Part shown: piece after piece, positions 11,961-22,918 of the stretch
How the letters are laid out: every line of letters begins with the position of its first letter
Numbering within the stretch: position 1 is the stretch's first letter
Source: Cladophialophora immunda
Lineage: Eukaryota; Ascomycota; Eurotiomycetes; Chaetothyriales; Herpotrichiellaceae
DNA length: 64,000 nt
NCBI RefSeq assembly: GCF_000835495.1
Contig: NW_015622548.1
Location: 248,001-312,000 of the forward strand
Direction: 5' to 3'
The notes under the pieces: generated by a model
Seen by the model: the letters and a program-made list of their open reading frames with translations, nothing else
Database searches by the model: none
Told to the model about the DNA's origin: nothing
Position numbers and translations under genes: made by a program

Positions 11961-14940
11961 ATGACCGTGCCCAACCGCGAACTATGGCTCATTCCTACAA
12001 AGTCCCTTGTTTCCCACTCTAAGTTCTACCCGACAAAGATTACGGTATCCCACCACCAACTGCGTCATTTCATCGGCTCGTCGGAGCAAGACCTCATCTA
12101 TTATGTGTCATGCAAAGACGTATTTGTCCTCGATCTCGCAACCCAACAGAACTCGTTGATCGCAACGATACCCTTTGAGTCGCGGTGTCTGGCCGCTGAC
12201 CTGGGCTGGGTTTGTGTGGGAGGGGAGCAAAATGGCGACTGCGCTTTTATCAAGATCGAGAAGGACGAACATGATCGGCCGAAATGCTTTGCTCATGACA
12301 TGAATGTCGACTTGTTGGGAGGAGAAATAGTCAATGCCATGAGCATTCACACATTCTTGAATCATGGCAAGACTCCCGACGAACCGGTGGTATTGATCAG
12401 CAACAACGACAAGACCGTCAAGATCTACTCTCTAGCTCAACGACAGGTGCTGACGACTCTGCCACATCCCGTCCCAATGAACTTTGCAGCCTTGTCTCCC
12501 GACTCGACGGTCCTCGCAGCAGTTGGAGACTCCAACCGTGTATACTTCTATCGACGACACCATGAGGAGGATCGGGACATCATCGATGGTTCTACCGGCA
12601 GGTACACCAAGTACCACTGGGAGATGTTTGCAAACCCCGTGGTACCGACTGGTGTTCCCGTATATGACGACCACAGCTTTGCAGTGGCCTTTTCACCTTC
12701 CGGGCATCTTTGCGCAGCTTCCTCCCAGGGTGGTTCCATCTCGGTATTCGACATGCAACGTCTTCTAAGCAGCAATGAACCCGGTGGATCGTCCATAATA
12801 TGGACTTTTTGGTCATCACGGCCAGATTTATATGGATGTGTCAGGTCCATGATATTTTCTCCCGCACCATGGGATCTCTTAGTCTGGGCTGAAGACCATG
12901 GGAGTATAGGTGTCGCGGATGTAAGACAGTCCTGCGTTCGACGGCAAATACTGGACCTCGACCGTCAAAAAGCAGAGGAAATCAAGCTCGAGGATGGAAC
13001 TCCAGTCGCGTTTCGCAACATGAGCCACAAGGAACGGTTGGTGCAGCAGCGACTCATACGACTAAGAGCCATGCGTGGCGTATCCGCTGAGGCAGCTGAT
13101 GAGCTAGGCGTCGGTGATCTTCTGAGCGAGTCGGGGCAAAGGCCAAATCGCCGCGACCTGGTCAACTATGAGGGCTTGGATCTGGATGCTCGAGAAAGAT
13201 CGGTAGTCGAGGCACTTGATACCACAATGGACAACGTGGAACAGCCACCAACTCGCCCATACAGTATCAACTACACGACCTCTTCCCCGGGCTGGATTGC
13301 TGGAAGAATGTCAAGTGACGGTACATCACAGCCTCTAGGGACCAGTCGTTCTGTCGGTCCACGCTCCCAGCCGCCAAGGAGGAGATCCTCCGTGGTTCTT
13401 TCCGAGCCGAATGGAAGTCGATATCTTGATCTCAACCCTGACCATCGCGTAAGGCTATCTGCGTCTCCAGGCCGCATCGGCGATGACGAGGACCCTCCAG
13501 CCACGTCGACAAATACTTTAACTCCAGCATCCAGAGCTGAGCCGCAGCCAGGACCTTCGGCTATTCCGCCACACGACCCCTGGCACGTCATTCAAACAGC
13601 ACTTGAGTCGGCTCGGGTATCGGATTACGGCAATCGCAGTGTGGCGCTGCTTGGTCGGATTGAAGCTGCCTTGGAAGCTGAACAACAACTTGGTAGCCAG
13701 CTTGAGCGTCAACTAGCCGACGAGAGACAGTTGTCACTCTTGCTTCGCAGGCAGCTTGATACCCAACGGCGTATACGTGTTGAGAACGAAAATCGACTTG
13801 ACCATCTTCGGGCGGAGGTGGCAAGGGACAGAGATGTAAGCGTTGGGGCTTCATTGGATCGGGTTCTGCAGCGACAGCTGACGCATGAACAACAGAACTT
13901 ACAGCAGCGGTCGCAGGAGTTGGAGAGGGCATTAAGAGTTGCAACGGAACACTCTCGAAGACTGGAAACCGAGCGAGACCGGATCTTGGGTGGTGGTTCG
14001 GGAAGTGATGTGAACACTGTCAACCCTTCAGGTTCCAGCTCGGCCCGGACTACAACGCTGCCCACCACGAATCTTCGATCGTCCAGTCAGTCAGATAACG
14101 TTGAGAACATTCTCACGGATTACTCCGAGTCCAGCCGTCAGAGACTAGCCTATATCGAAAACTTTCAGCGACAGATACGCAGAGCAGAGTGGCAGTTAGC
14201 TCAAGCAGCCCTTGACACCCAATCTCGGGACAGCGCCTTTCAGCGCGAGATGGATACACAGGCTGCAGCCTTGGATGCGGCCGAAGCTCGAATAGCATCG
14301 CTCAGAACTCGGATGACAGCTACCGCTAACGAGCTGAGCAGATTTGACAGTGCTCGCGCCGGCTCACCTCGGAGAGAGCCCCAGCTCATCAACCGCCCAC
14401 CGGTAGTCACTGACAGCCTGCGCCGGGGCCCGGTGACCGCTCCCTCGGGTCCGCCAGCTCAACGGGCTGGTGGTAGTGGTAGTAGTGAGGCAGGACGTGT
14501 CGATGGAGCTAGATCTGGAGTTGCCGGTCGCATTCTGGGTGGCGGTCGCGTTCTAGGTGCGGAGATGCGTATGTCACAAATGATGTTTTTGAGTGGCAGC
14601 ATGTCGGGAAACAGATCGATCGATGCCAACGGGAACTGGATGCCTCCCGCGGCTGGATCTGGGTTGCAACGCGTGACGGGCGCTGGCGGGAGGTCGACAG
14701 TTGCAGCACGAGTGGCAGGTCAGGCCGAACTAGGCACAACGGGGATCGCGTTTAGTCCGGATGGGCAGTTCCTGTAAGTCTGGTCCTCTGGTCAAGAGAC
14801 TGGAGGGTTCCTGGAGAAAAGGCCAATGGGTTTGTGCTGACACAGTGGGACATAGGTACGCCGGTGCTGAGGAAGGCATCTTTGAATTCAAGGTCAACCT
14901 CCGCGACCGCATGACCTTTCCTTCCTTCGAGGCCAGGTGA
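11961..14940 (+). CDS. WD-repeat-like protein with C-terminal DUF2415-type segment, 965 aa
   Basis: Exon 1 is 11961-14773 and exon 2 is 14856-14940; the 82-bp intron (GTAAGT..CATAG) is phase 2 and restores the frame. Residues 1 to about 300 read like a beta-propeller (blade words such as LISNNDKTVKIYSL and AALSPDSTVLAAVGDSNRVYFY). A disordered S/P/T-rich middle follows, then coiled-coil stretches at about 560-680 and 715-790. The last about 40 residues (GIAFSPDGQFLYAGAEEGIF and following) match the short fungal DUF2415 motif in style. The tiny last exon holds the core of that motif, so splicing is needed for it: an unspliced message stops right after QFL. The function is unknown. I recognise the family, not a characterised orthologue. 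Confidence 0.9.
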
Positions 14941-15522
14941 AATGAGACGCGCCCCGATTTCCAGGCCCGCTGGCACTGGATTGCTCGCAATTCCAAGTCG
15001 CCACCTCTATTACGCCGTCTCTCCCTCTCTGAGACAACCAGGATTTCCGAGCAGGCACTATTACTTGAATTGGGGACAGGTCTACATGATACGTTTAGTC
15101 GACGAGTGGACGGATGGATGGGTTGATGGTTGCCGTGCCTGTGATGTGTAACGACGACCAGACTTTATGAAAGGAGCGGCGGCAGAGGGAAGAAAAAAAA
15201 AGCTCCTGCTTTCAATTTCCTCCTCGTCCTGGATCATAGTATTTTATGGCGGATGGCGTCCAAGGGAGGGGGGTTGGGGTGTATCAATACCTTTGCTGCA
15301 CCAGTTTTAGGGTAGCAGTCTTTTTGCCCTTTGGTAACACAGCACATAAGTTTACCTTTGTCACATGCATGCATAGTGTGCTTGGGCTTCGGTGGCACGG
15401 GTATGAAGGTTGGATTGTTCAGATTGTTGGCGCTAGACATCTACAGTAGACCGCTTTGACCTCGCGTACAACATATTATCCTACAAGCGCCTCCCCCTGC
15501 TCTATCGGATCGGGGGGAGGAC
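14941..15522. other. Convergent intergenic region, no gene seen
   Basis: It lies between the stop codons of the WD/DUF2415 gene (+) and the bL21m gene (-), so it should hold both 3' untranslated regions. I see no open frame with protein-like composition and no recognisable RNA gene. Confidence 0.6.
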
Positions 15523-16436
15523 TCAAGCACTGGCGTGCGCGATCCCATTCTCCCGGCCCTCCAGGAGGACCATGCCCTTCTCGCCCCGGACCAGCTCGTC
15601 CAAACCCTTGACCCGGACCTGCATGACCCGGCACAGCGTGTACTTGTGCTTGCTCCGGACGACCTTGCGGTGGCGGTTGCGGCGCTTCTTCTTCTCCTTC
15701 AAGGTCATGGGCTGGGTCTCGAGGCCCATGACGCGCACCCGGCACTCGAACAGCCGCTCGTCCAGGTAGTTCGGCTCGCCCGTGCGGCGGGCGTCGTACG
15801 ACTCGGTGGCCGCGGTGCCGGCCTTGAGGGTGTACTCGCGCGACCCGAGGACGCTGGCGCGGTTGAAGCGCAGGACGTCCCCCGGCGCGACGCCCCTCAT
15901 GTGGAAGGGCAGGCGGAGCACGTCGCCCTCCGTGAGCAGGTAGGGGAACCGGTGGACGTGCGCGACCACATAGTGGGGTTTCTGGCCGTGCAGCTTCGGG
16001 AGGAGGGTTTGCAGGGAGCGCGAGAGGACGAGGGGCCGGTCGAGAGATTGCGTCGTCGAAGGAGATATTGTCGTGGTGGCGGATGGGGATGGTGTTTGGT
16101 CAATGGTGGCAGAAAGGTAGCTGGGCGGGATTTCGGGCTGGGTGTTCTGGAACTGGGATATCGGCGTCGTGGTGGACGGCTGCGTCCTCGACTGGTGAAG
16201 AAGCCTTGCGCGGAACGGGAGGAGGAATGTTGGCGGTGCGGCCACGGGCTTGGAAGGGATGTTCAGCGCGCTCTGCACGAGGGTGCGTGACGACACATGG
16301 TGAGATCTTGTCTGGTGAGGTTGGCGCAGAGATCTGCTGCCACGGTGAGTTTCAGTAGCTGTTTTTTCCCTCAATGGGCACGGCAAAGAATTGAGGCTCA
16401 CGGTTTGGACACGGATGAAGGGGCCCTCGAGGGCAT
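15523..16436 (-). CDS. MRPL49: Mitochondrial large-subunit ribosomal protein bL21m, about 272 aa
   Basis: The main exon is 16306-15523. Its C-terminal half is a bL21m domain: HYVVAHVHRFPYLLTEGDVL, then VAPGDVLRFNRASVLGSREY, then a basic KEKKKRRNRHRK patch and the VMQVRVKGL end. No ATG lies in frame before the domain, so a first exon is required. The best solution is 16436-16402 (start MPSRAPSS) joined by GTGAGC..AAG to 16306, but both the start and the acceptor are uncertain. In-frame ATGs also exist a few codons further upstream. The N-terminal about 90 residues are S/T/R-rich with few acids, as expected for mitochondrial import. The downstream half is GC-rich. A CACGTG box lies about 185 bp upstream of the proposed start. 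Confidence 0.88.
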
Positions 16437-16928
16437 CGAGTCAAAGATGCATTTGATCATGCGCCCGCAAATGCGGCACATGTTGGGTGATCTTGAGCGA
16501 GGTGCTCGGCCTTTTTCCCTAGATGAAGCAACTGCGCTGTGGTGGCTAGACACTTTGGTCTGGTCAGTGTCGGGATGCTCTTCATGGAGGCAGAGCAAAT
16601 TGGAGTGGAGCGGAGGCTGGTCACGTGCACGCTGCTTGGCCTTGACGCCTGTTAAATCCAGCCAAGCCGCTAGTAATCGGTACCACCTCGTACACAGGAC
16701 GTCGGCAGATCGGTTGACCTCGTCGTTATTCCCATCAATTCAGTTATACATGCTCTGACACAACCCTTCACGCAAGCACCAAGCCGGCCCCTTTTCGACA
16801 ACCCTGTTCGGGCCTTTCGATCATATTAATACATGGGAATCGGTAGCGTACAAGTGGTGATAAAAGATTCTTGAGATTTATACGCCCCTCCACCCTACAA
16901 TCTACGTTAACGCAAAACCATCATCATG
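16437..16928. other. Intergenic region upstream of bL21m, downstream of HET gene
   Basis: It holds the presumed bL21m promoter, including TCACGTGC at 16621-16628, and the 3' untranslated region of the HET-domain gene. I see no coding exon. Confidence 0.5.
16621..16628. promoter_or_regulatory. CACGTG E-box upstream of bL21m
   Basis: TCACGTGC lies about 185 bp upstream of the proposed start of the mitochondrial ribosomal protein gene. CACGTG is the core site of Cbf1-type bHLH factors. Assignment as a functional site is inferred from sequence and position. Confidence 0.35.
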
Positions 16929-19019
16929 TCAAATTATTGTGATGCATCCCAGCTTAAAGTGCGCCATCCAGGAGTCGAATACCCCCCCATGGTAAGATTT
17001 TGGGATGTCGGGGAGAAAATCCCAATTTAAATTGGCTTCACAGAGCCCGACTCTCAGGTACTTGTCCGACTTTGTGGTCGATCTGACCAAAATAAGGTGC
17101 CTGACCAGTAATGTTCGGAGAGGGAGGCCATGCTCTGACAAGGCAAGTAGGAGTACCGTACCGCCGTGATCCCAGAAGTCGTCCGGGTAATCTTCCCTCA
17201 TGGACCGTCGGATAGATGGGCCTGATGTCTCGTCTGACCCTGCCTGTCTGTCCATATAGAAGCTAAGCTGGCATTCCCTTTTTGAAAGGCCACGAATACA
17301 CCCTTCCTGCACGTATGCCTCCCCATTTTTCTGGAATCGCAGGTCAACCTCGAACATCCGGCCTTCTATCGTCGCCTCCGCAGATTCAACGTGGCCAAAT
17401 TCTGAAGATACAAGTGAGGGATCGAGAGCCGGCAGTTCGTCGTCATGTTCTGGTGCGTCAATATTCTTGAACTCTTTCTGTTCAGATAAGCGATTGATCG
17501 TCGCTAATCGAGCCAAAGGTTGACTGTCACTGTACACTTCGTAGTCTACCTCACCGGGACAAGACACCCAAGACCAAGAAGGAGACTTGGTGGGCGGAGT
17601 CCAAATTTCGTTGCCATCGCGGAACCAGCACAGGCCGTTCACAAAATCTTTCGTCCAAAGACCAGCGCAATATTCAGTCATCCGTGGACTGAATTGTTGT
17701 TTCAGCTGGGCGGCCAGGCCAGAAATGGCCGGCAGCCTGTCATCTAGGTTGGAGAGATCTCGAGTGGTGTATTCCTCCACGAGGTCCCTCCAAAGATCTA
17801 AAAGCTCTTCGTCAGGGACCATCCTTGATCTGATTTTTGGCGCTGACACTAACTGCGACCACCATTTGCGCAAAGTCGTCGTCTGTTGTGGGTAGTCGCA
17901 AGGATTCCAGGAAGTCAAGTACCCGTCTTCTCTCGATAGGTGATTTTCTGCACAACTGAAATATGCCTGATCGAACAGGAACGAAATCACTCTTGTACTG
18001 AGCAGAAGCTCTTGTAACGTCCAGCCTCGAGAATGTAGTCTGTAGATATCATTTTCTCCAAGGGTTCCATCATCGGGAAATCTTGCCATGATCCTGGACC
18101 CAAAATAACTTCTTCCTTTGCAAATATCGAATCCTGCCCGCCCACGTCTGCCGGGCATTTTGAGAAACGAATCGTGGCAGGTTGGCGCCGCATTTGCAGA
18201 GATAGTGACATGGGCTCCGGCATAGACCTCTCGCATCGCGAGTGACTCGGTCTTCCACTCCTCTTGATCTCCTTGGGCGATACAAAGCGCATCTATCCAC
18301 AAGTATCGCATCTTGAGAGCTCGAGCGGTTTGGACGGCATCCTGAAACACAAGGGGGAGGTCGTCGTCGATTGGAATTCCTTCAGCCATCTCCTTCAGAT
18401 CCTGCGCCGTCAGGTTCAAGTATTTGATCTTCTTGGTCGACGGGGGGCCCCAGCAGTAGGTCAGAGCTGCATACTTGGTCCCTTTTCCAACGCTGGAGCG
18501 AGCGTCGTTGATGATTTTGACCATGCCATCAGTGCCCACGTCGACAAGACGCCTCGGAATGTAACCCAAGCTTGAAATGCAAGAGCACCGCTCATGGCTC
18601 TCTACACAGGTCTGCAACGCATCGGATGCAAACTTGAAGCAAGCGTCTGGGACGCCTTCCACTGGAAGACTGCGCCTTCTGGGTAGCCATGCAAGCTCAC
18701 CGGCGACACCAGTCGACTGTTCCACAAAAACCTGGATTTTGCAACTCTTTCCCCCCCAATAACAAGTGATATGGCCCTCGCTGGCGTAGAATCGAACTGA
18801 TAACTTTTCACTCCCATCCTCGTGCTGAACAATTTTGTGTTTGTCAACGACAGCCTGGACTGCTTGTTCGAAAATCCAGCAGCGATTGCAACCTTTTTGT
18901 GCAGCCTCTTGAAGGCTCGCATATGGACTCGTGAAGAGATCTCCAACAAAACCATGGCAGAAGTCGCAGGACCAAATGCCGCTGCGATCGTCTAAGGGAC
19001 TTTCTACAGACGCAGCCAT
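16929..19019 (-). CDS. HET-domain (heterokaryon incompatibility) protein, about 696 aa
   Basis: The start chosen is the first ATG in frame (19019-19017, MAASVESP). The frame stays open for 42 more codons upstream to a TTG after a TAG, so an upstream exon cannot be excluded. Residues about 180-330 carry the HET domain: the YAALTYCWG block, LPLVFQDAVQTARALKMRYLWIDALCI in two parts, then MREVYAGAHVTISANAA, and later GWTLQELLLSTRVISF. The N terminus has a Cys-rich segment (CDFCHGF, then GCNRCW) often seen before HET domains. In fungi such proteins trigger cell death after non-self fusion; no partner gene is recognisable next door. The gene opens an accessory-looking minus-strand block with the SDR and NmrA-like genes. 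Confidence 0.93.
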   Translation of the reverse strand: MAASVESPLDDRSGIWSCDFCHGFVGDLFTSPYASLQEAAQKGCNRCWIFEQAVQAVVDKHKIVQHEDGSEKLSVRFYASEGHITCYWGGKSCKIQVFVEQSTGVAGELAWLPRRRSLPVEGVPDACFKFASDALQTCVESHERCSCISSLGYIPRRLVDVGTDGMVKIINDARSSVGKGTKYAALTYCWGPPSTKKIKYLNLTAQDLKEMAEGIPIDDDLPLVFQDAVQTARALKMRYLWIDALCIAQGDQEEWKTESLAMREVYAGAHVTISANAAPTCHDSFLKMPGRRGRAGFDICKGRSYFGSRIMARFPDDGTLGENDIYRLHSRGWTLQELLLSTRVISFLFDQAYFSCAENHLSREDGYLTSWNPCDYPQQTTTLRKWWSQLVSAPKIRSRMVPDEELLDLWRDLVEEYTTRDLSNLDDRLPAISGLAAQLKQQFSPRMTEYCAGLWTKDFVNGLCWFRDGNEIWTPPTKSPSWSWVSCPGEVDYEVYSDSQPLARLATINRLSEQKEFKNIDAPEHDDELPALDPSLVSSEFGHVESAEATIEGRMFEVDLRFQKNGEAYVQEGCIRGLSKRECQLSFYMDRQAGSDETSGPSIRRSMREDYPDDFWDHGGTVLLLALSEHGLPLRTLLVRHLILVRSTTKSDKYLRVGLCEANLNWDFLPDIPKSYHGGVFDSWMAHFKLGCITII

Positions 19020-19612
19020 CGATGGCTCGCCGCATGAAGGCTCGCCAGGAGCGGACGTTATATTTCCAGGCCGACTGGAGGAGGGGCACGATGGACTTGG
19101 GGGCGGCTCTGTTGGCAGAAGGTCATTGGAGAGAGCAATGACCAACTAGGAGCTAGAAGCCAGCATTGCTCTTGACATCCCCCGTTTGTAAGGCTGGCGA
19201 GGCGCCACCCACGCAGAGGATGGTGATTGCCTGACTCCGCTGCACAGACTGGAACTTTCGGGGCACATTCTGCAGCCGAGTTCGAGGGACTGGGTGTGTA
19301 GCAGCTAGGGCGTTAATCGGAGGGTCAGCCAAGAAGGATTTATCGGTGGAGGGTGGCATAAAGGACTACCTCCACTCTTGTATGCCTTCACCCCACCTAT
19401 AGCCGCCTCTCCTGCTTTTACATCCACACCCAGCCTCATAACAGGTCGAATAAAACACGTAGACCACCCGCGGCAAGCTCACCTAGCTGAGAAAGAAAAA
19501 TCAAGGGCCCGTGGCTTAGCAGGCTGGCCCAGCCCCTCGTCCCTATGCCGTTATACCAGGAAAGATACAATGTACCTCTGGGTATGTATGACCAGCTCAA
19601 TACCTTGAACAT
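19020..19612. other. Intergenic region upstream of HET gene
   Basis: It contains the possible N-terminal extension of the HET frame (to 19145), its promoter, and the 3' untranslated region of the SDR gene. I see no other exon. Confidence 0.5.
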
Positions 19613-20395
19613 CTACCAAGGATAGATTCCATCCTTGCTCACCAACTTCCCTACATCCGCGTCCCTCTCGCCCTTCAAGATACTCAGCATGGTCTGGCCC
19701 GCGACGATGGGATCCCCGGCCAACCCCCAACCCCAGCGCAACTCCTCGCTCTTGCCACGTAGATTACTCACCACAAACCCGGGCGTCATGGCGAAGACCT
19801 TGACCCGTTCGGGGTGGCGGAGATGCTCCTTCAGCGCGACCATGTTGAGCGCCGCCTTGGACGCGTGGTACCCGCTCGTGTCCCCCGGCGGCTCCGGGCC
19901 TCGCGGGCGGGTCGTGTCGGCCGTGCGCGCGAAGGAGCCCGCGCCGGAGGACACGAAGACGCTGTACGGGGTGCCGGGGGCTTGGAACATCAGTGGGCGA
20001 AACACGTCGGCCATGACGGCGGGGCCCGTCACGTTGGTCTGCATGCACCGCGTGAAGCGGGTGTGTATGTCGGCGTCGAGGGAGGTGGCGCCGATCGCGG
20101 CGTTGTTGATCAGTGCATCGAGGTGGCCCCATTTGCGCGAGACGGCGTCGGCGGCGGCGCGGATTGATCCCGGGTTGGTCACATCGAGATGGAGCGTGGA
20201 GAGGCGTGACGCCAGGTTTGGGACATTGCCGGAGCAGGATGCGATGATTGCGGCTCTGGAGGCCTCGACATTTTCAAGAGAGCGGCCCGTCATGATGACA
20301 TGGAAGTCGTCCTCTGGAGTGGTTGCCAGGACCTGAGAGGTAGCGTAACCTACTCCGCTGTTGGCGCCAGTGATCAAGACGACACGAGGAGCCAT
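19613..20395 (-). CDS. Short-chain dehydrogenase/reductase, 260 aa
   Basis: Single exon starting MAPRVVLITG at a clear ATG (20395). It has the classical SDR hallmarks: the TGANSGVG cofactor loop (residues 9-16), NNAA at 97-100, a catalytic Ser near 149-150, and the Y-x3-K pair at Y176/K180 in YHASKAALN, followed by PG at 205-206. Length fits the classical SDR class (about 250 aa). The substrate is not predictable; the closest fungal types act on carbonyl or retinol-like compounds. It is very GC-rich in its middle, unlike RRP12 or the HET gene. It is in tandem with the NmrA-like gene upstream and the HET gene downstream, with 526 bp and 593 bp gaps, so a shared role in small-molecule redox metabolism is possible but unproven. 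Confidence 0.95.
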   Translation of the reverse strand: MAPRVVLITGANSGVGYATSQVLATTPEDDFHVIMTGRSLENVEASRAAIIASCSGNVPNLASRLSTLHLDVTNPGSIRAAADAVSRKWGHLDALINNAAIGATSLDADIHTRFTRCMQTNVTGPAVMADVFRPLMFQAPGTPYSVFVSSGAGSFARTADTTRPRGPEPPGDTSGYHASKAALNMVALKEHLRHPERVKVFAMTPGFVVSNLRGKSEELRWGWGLAGDPIVAGQTMLSILKGERDADVGKLVSKDGIYPW

Positions 20396-20921
20396 GAGCG
20401 AGAGCTATATGTGCTCTGTATGCCCCTTACACTCTGCAGCCTCCCTGACTCGCGGAGATCTCTAGACAATGTCTAGTTCGTTCTATTCTCGTTGAATGAT
20501 GGCATGGACCAGGCCATCTATATAGATAATGGTCCATTGAACTACAGCACTCAACCACTACCGAACACCCGCATTTGATATCTGCTACTAACAAGCACGT
20601 TGGCCTATGATAGTATTGAAGGGTCGATCATTGCCCAACGTGGAGAAACCCTGCGAGAGGTCCAGACCATGGCCCCAGATCTATATGCACGTTAATCGGT
20701 CTGGGCCGCTAAACTCTAGGAAGACGGATCAAAGGGTACGCAATACCTCGAGGCTCGGGTTTCGCCATTTGACTCTGCAGATCTGGATATCCTCAGTATT
20801 CTAGTCGACAGGAGAAGGAGAGTGGACGCATGCCTCGTCATTCATTCTCCATAGATACTCCCCAACCCTTCTCCCACCACGTTAACGGCCTGTCTTGCGT
20901 TTATTACCTCCCTCCTCCCAA
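20396..20921. promoter_or_regulatory. SDR promoter region
   Basis: It holds a TATATAG-type palindromic element in CCATCTATATAGATAATGG at about 20514-20532, some 120-135 bp upstream of the SDR start codon. The far end is the 3' untranslated region of the NmrA-like gene. No exon is seen. Confidence 0.4.
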
Positions 20922-21851
20922 CTACCGAGGCGTAAAGAACTCGTCGGCCATTTCCACGATGCCCCTGGCCGGCCGTCCGAGCAACTGCCCGAGGAGCGGG
21001 TCGACCACCTCGCCCTCCCCGTTGGCGAGGCCCTCGAACCAGCCCGCCCAATTGTCCTCGAGCCAGCCAAACGCCTCCGGGGGCACGCTCCCATGGTCCT
21101 TGTGATACCTGACGGCCTCTTCTTTCCCCACGAAGCGCAGATCGACCCTGCGGCCGGTCCTTTGTTCCACAAGCCTGGCGATCTCGCTGACGGGCGTGGC
21201 GCGGGGCCCCGTCAGGCGCAGCGTCTGCCCGATGTACTCGGTGTAGCGGGCCAATATCAGGGCGTTGCCCGCGGCGAGGTCGTCGATGTCGACCCACGCG
21301 ATGGACGAGTCGTTGGGCACCACCCACTCCAGCGGCCGCGCGTCGCCCTTCGCGAACACCGCCGACGTGGGCGGGCCGGCGTAGTAGTTCCACACGTGCG
21401 CGTACAGCCCTTCGCGGACGATCACGTAGTCCATCCCGCACTGCGCCAGGTACCGGGCCGTGTGGATGTGGCCCTGCTGGATGCCGATGACGCTGTCCAG
21501 CCCGGTCTCGCCGCCAAACATCATGCTGGTGTAGACGACGGCCGTGACGCCGGCCGCGCGGGCCGTCTCGATCGCGTTCCGGTGGTATTCGACCCGCCGG
21601 ACGCCCGGGTCGCCGTGGGACACGAGGAACAGCACGTCGCCGCCCGCAAAAGCCGACTTCAGCGATGCCGGGTCCGTGTAGTCGCCCTGGCGCACCTCGA
21701 TGCCGTGCTCCCTCGCGATCGCCGGGACCCGATCCGGGTTGGAGGACGAGATGATCAGATCCGTGGGCGGGATCAACTTCTGCTCCAAGATGTGTCGCAG
21801 CACTCGAGACGCCAGTTTCCCGCTGGTACCGGTGAGAATGTATCGAACCAT
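20922..21851 (-). CDS. NmrA-like NAD(P)-binding oxidoreductase, 309 aa
   Basis: Single exon from ATG at 21851. The N terminus MVRYILTGTSGKLASRV is a Rossmann dinucleotide loop of the atypical SDR/NmrA group. It is followed by DLIISSSNPDRV, GDYTDPASLKSAFAG and VLFLVSHGDP, the pattern of NmrA/quinone oxidoreductase-2 relatives. The classical YxxxK pair is not visible in the usual spacing, which is normal for NmrA proteins. They act either as redox sensors or as quinone/isoflavone-type reductases, and I cannot choose. Codons are very GC-rich at third positions, so a 346-codon antisense frame is also open (an artefact). A TATAAA word sits about 102 bp upstream. Two trinucleotide CTG runs follow the start on the leader side. 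Confidence 0.9.
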   Translation of the reverse strand: MVRYILTGTSGKLASRVLRHILEQKLIPPTDLIISSSNPDRVPAIAREHGIEVRQGDYTDPASLKSAFAGGDVLFLVSHGDPGVRRVEYHRNAIETARAAGVTAVVYTSMMFGGETGLDSVIGIQQGHIHTARYLAQCGMDYVIVREGLYAHVWNYYAGPPTSAVFAKGDARPLEWVVPNDSSIAWVDIDDLAAGNALILARYTEYIGQTLRLTGPRATPVSEIARLVEQRTGRRVDLRFVGKEEAVRYHKDHGSVPPEAFGWLEDNWAGWFEGLANGEGEVVDPLLGQLLGRPARGIVEMADEFFTPR

Positions 21852-22918
21852 GCTGCTACTGCTGCTGCTGATGGGGTTTCAACTTTGAGTAGTTTGTTAT
21901 GGATAGAAGAGGCTTGGAGTGATGAGCATTCCTGACCTGGGATCTTGTGGGCTTTATATCCTCAATTATAGAGTCAAACCACCACAATCTCGGCGGTCCC
22001 CGTTTCAAAAAGCCCTTGACAGTGTTGTAGCTCTTTCCGGAGCAATAAATTACGGCATTAATAATGTCGTAGGATCGTAAGACATGATAAAAGACCATTC
22101 GAACTGCCGCTGGAATCGTTTTGTCAGCTTCCGGGGCGATGGACTGTGTAGGTGGCGTTGCGGATTGATAATGGCCACCCTCGATATGCGCGTAAGAGTA
22201 AAACATCAGCGTAGTTCCATGTATAGGGCTCCACGTTGGACATAGAAGTCTCCTTCGCAATTGTCCATTCGTTCGCCGGGTGGTGACCATCCTCTTCAGA
22301 GTGTCATCCGAGCCAATCATAGAGAGGCCATGCCGTTAAAGCCCCGTAATTATGAGTAGGTAGCATGACCATAAGAGGTTAGGTAGTGCATCCAGTCTCC
22401 CCTACTCTCTCTGATTGCTGATATATCACAGCTCGTCGCGCAAGTCCAGCATTCAGCCCAACAGCACTTCGTGGAGCGTTCGACGTAGTGTTGCAACTGT
22501 ATTCGGTATAGTTCCATCGATGGCGTGGTCTTGGCGTCCTGGACAAGCATAGTGCGATGCTTAGCTTGAATCTTTTCGCTTTAACTATACCCACCTACTT
22601 GTAGACTGCAGCCTTGTAGCAGCAGAGCAGAGAGTAAGAATGACTCTCTACTCTCTTGGTCGTTCGTGGAATGTGACCAATTCAACTTGAAGCTAACTCC
22701 GAGAGAACATCCAACGTGGAAAGGAACCAGGTGGCACGGTTGTGTGGAAGACTTGATGAAACAGCATAGCCAGCCTGGCATAGTAAAAAGCAACCCTCTT
22801 TCGTTAAGGTGTCATTGCCATATCTTTTCATTTCCTTCATGCCCATTTGAGAACAATCTTCAGATCCAAATCCTGTATAACGCCACGGACCACAGCAAGA
22901 GAGACTGAGCAACCCTCG
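21852..22918. promoter_or_regulatory. NmrA-like gene promoter and RRP12 3' side
   Basis: The minus strand reads TATAAA at 21958-21953, about 102 bp upstream of the NmrA-like start. A short (CAG/CTG)n stretch is in the leader just before the ATG. The rest to 22918 carries no credible open frame. The last part should include the RRP12 3' untranslated region. Confidence 0.5.

Noticed and set aside
15535..16290. 251-codon plus-strand frame over bL21m
   Set aside because: Shadow of the GC-rich ribosomal protein exon; no protein family and repeats of L/D/V typical of antisense reading.
20895..21935. 346-codon plus-strand open frame
   Set aside because: It lies exactly antisense to the NmrA-like gene and is open because of that gene's GC-rich third positions; it has no domain.
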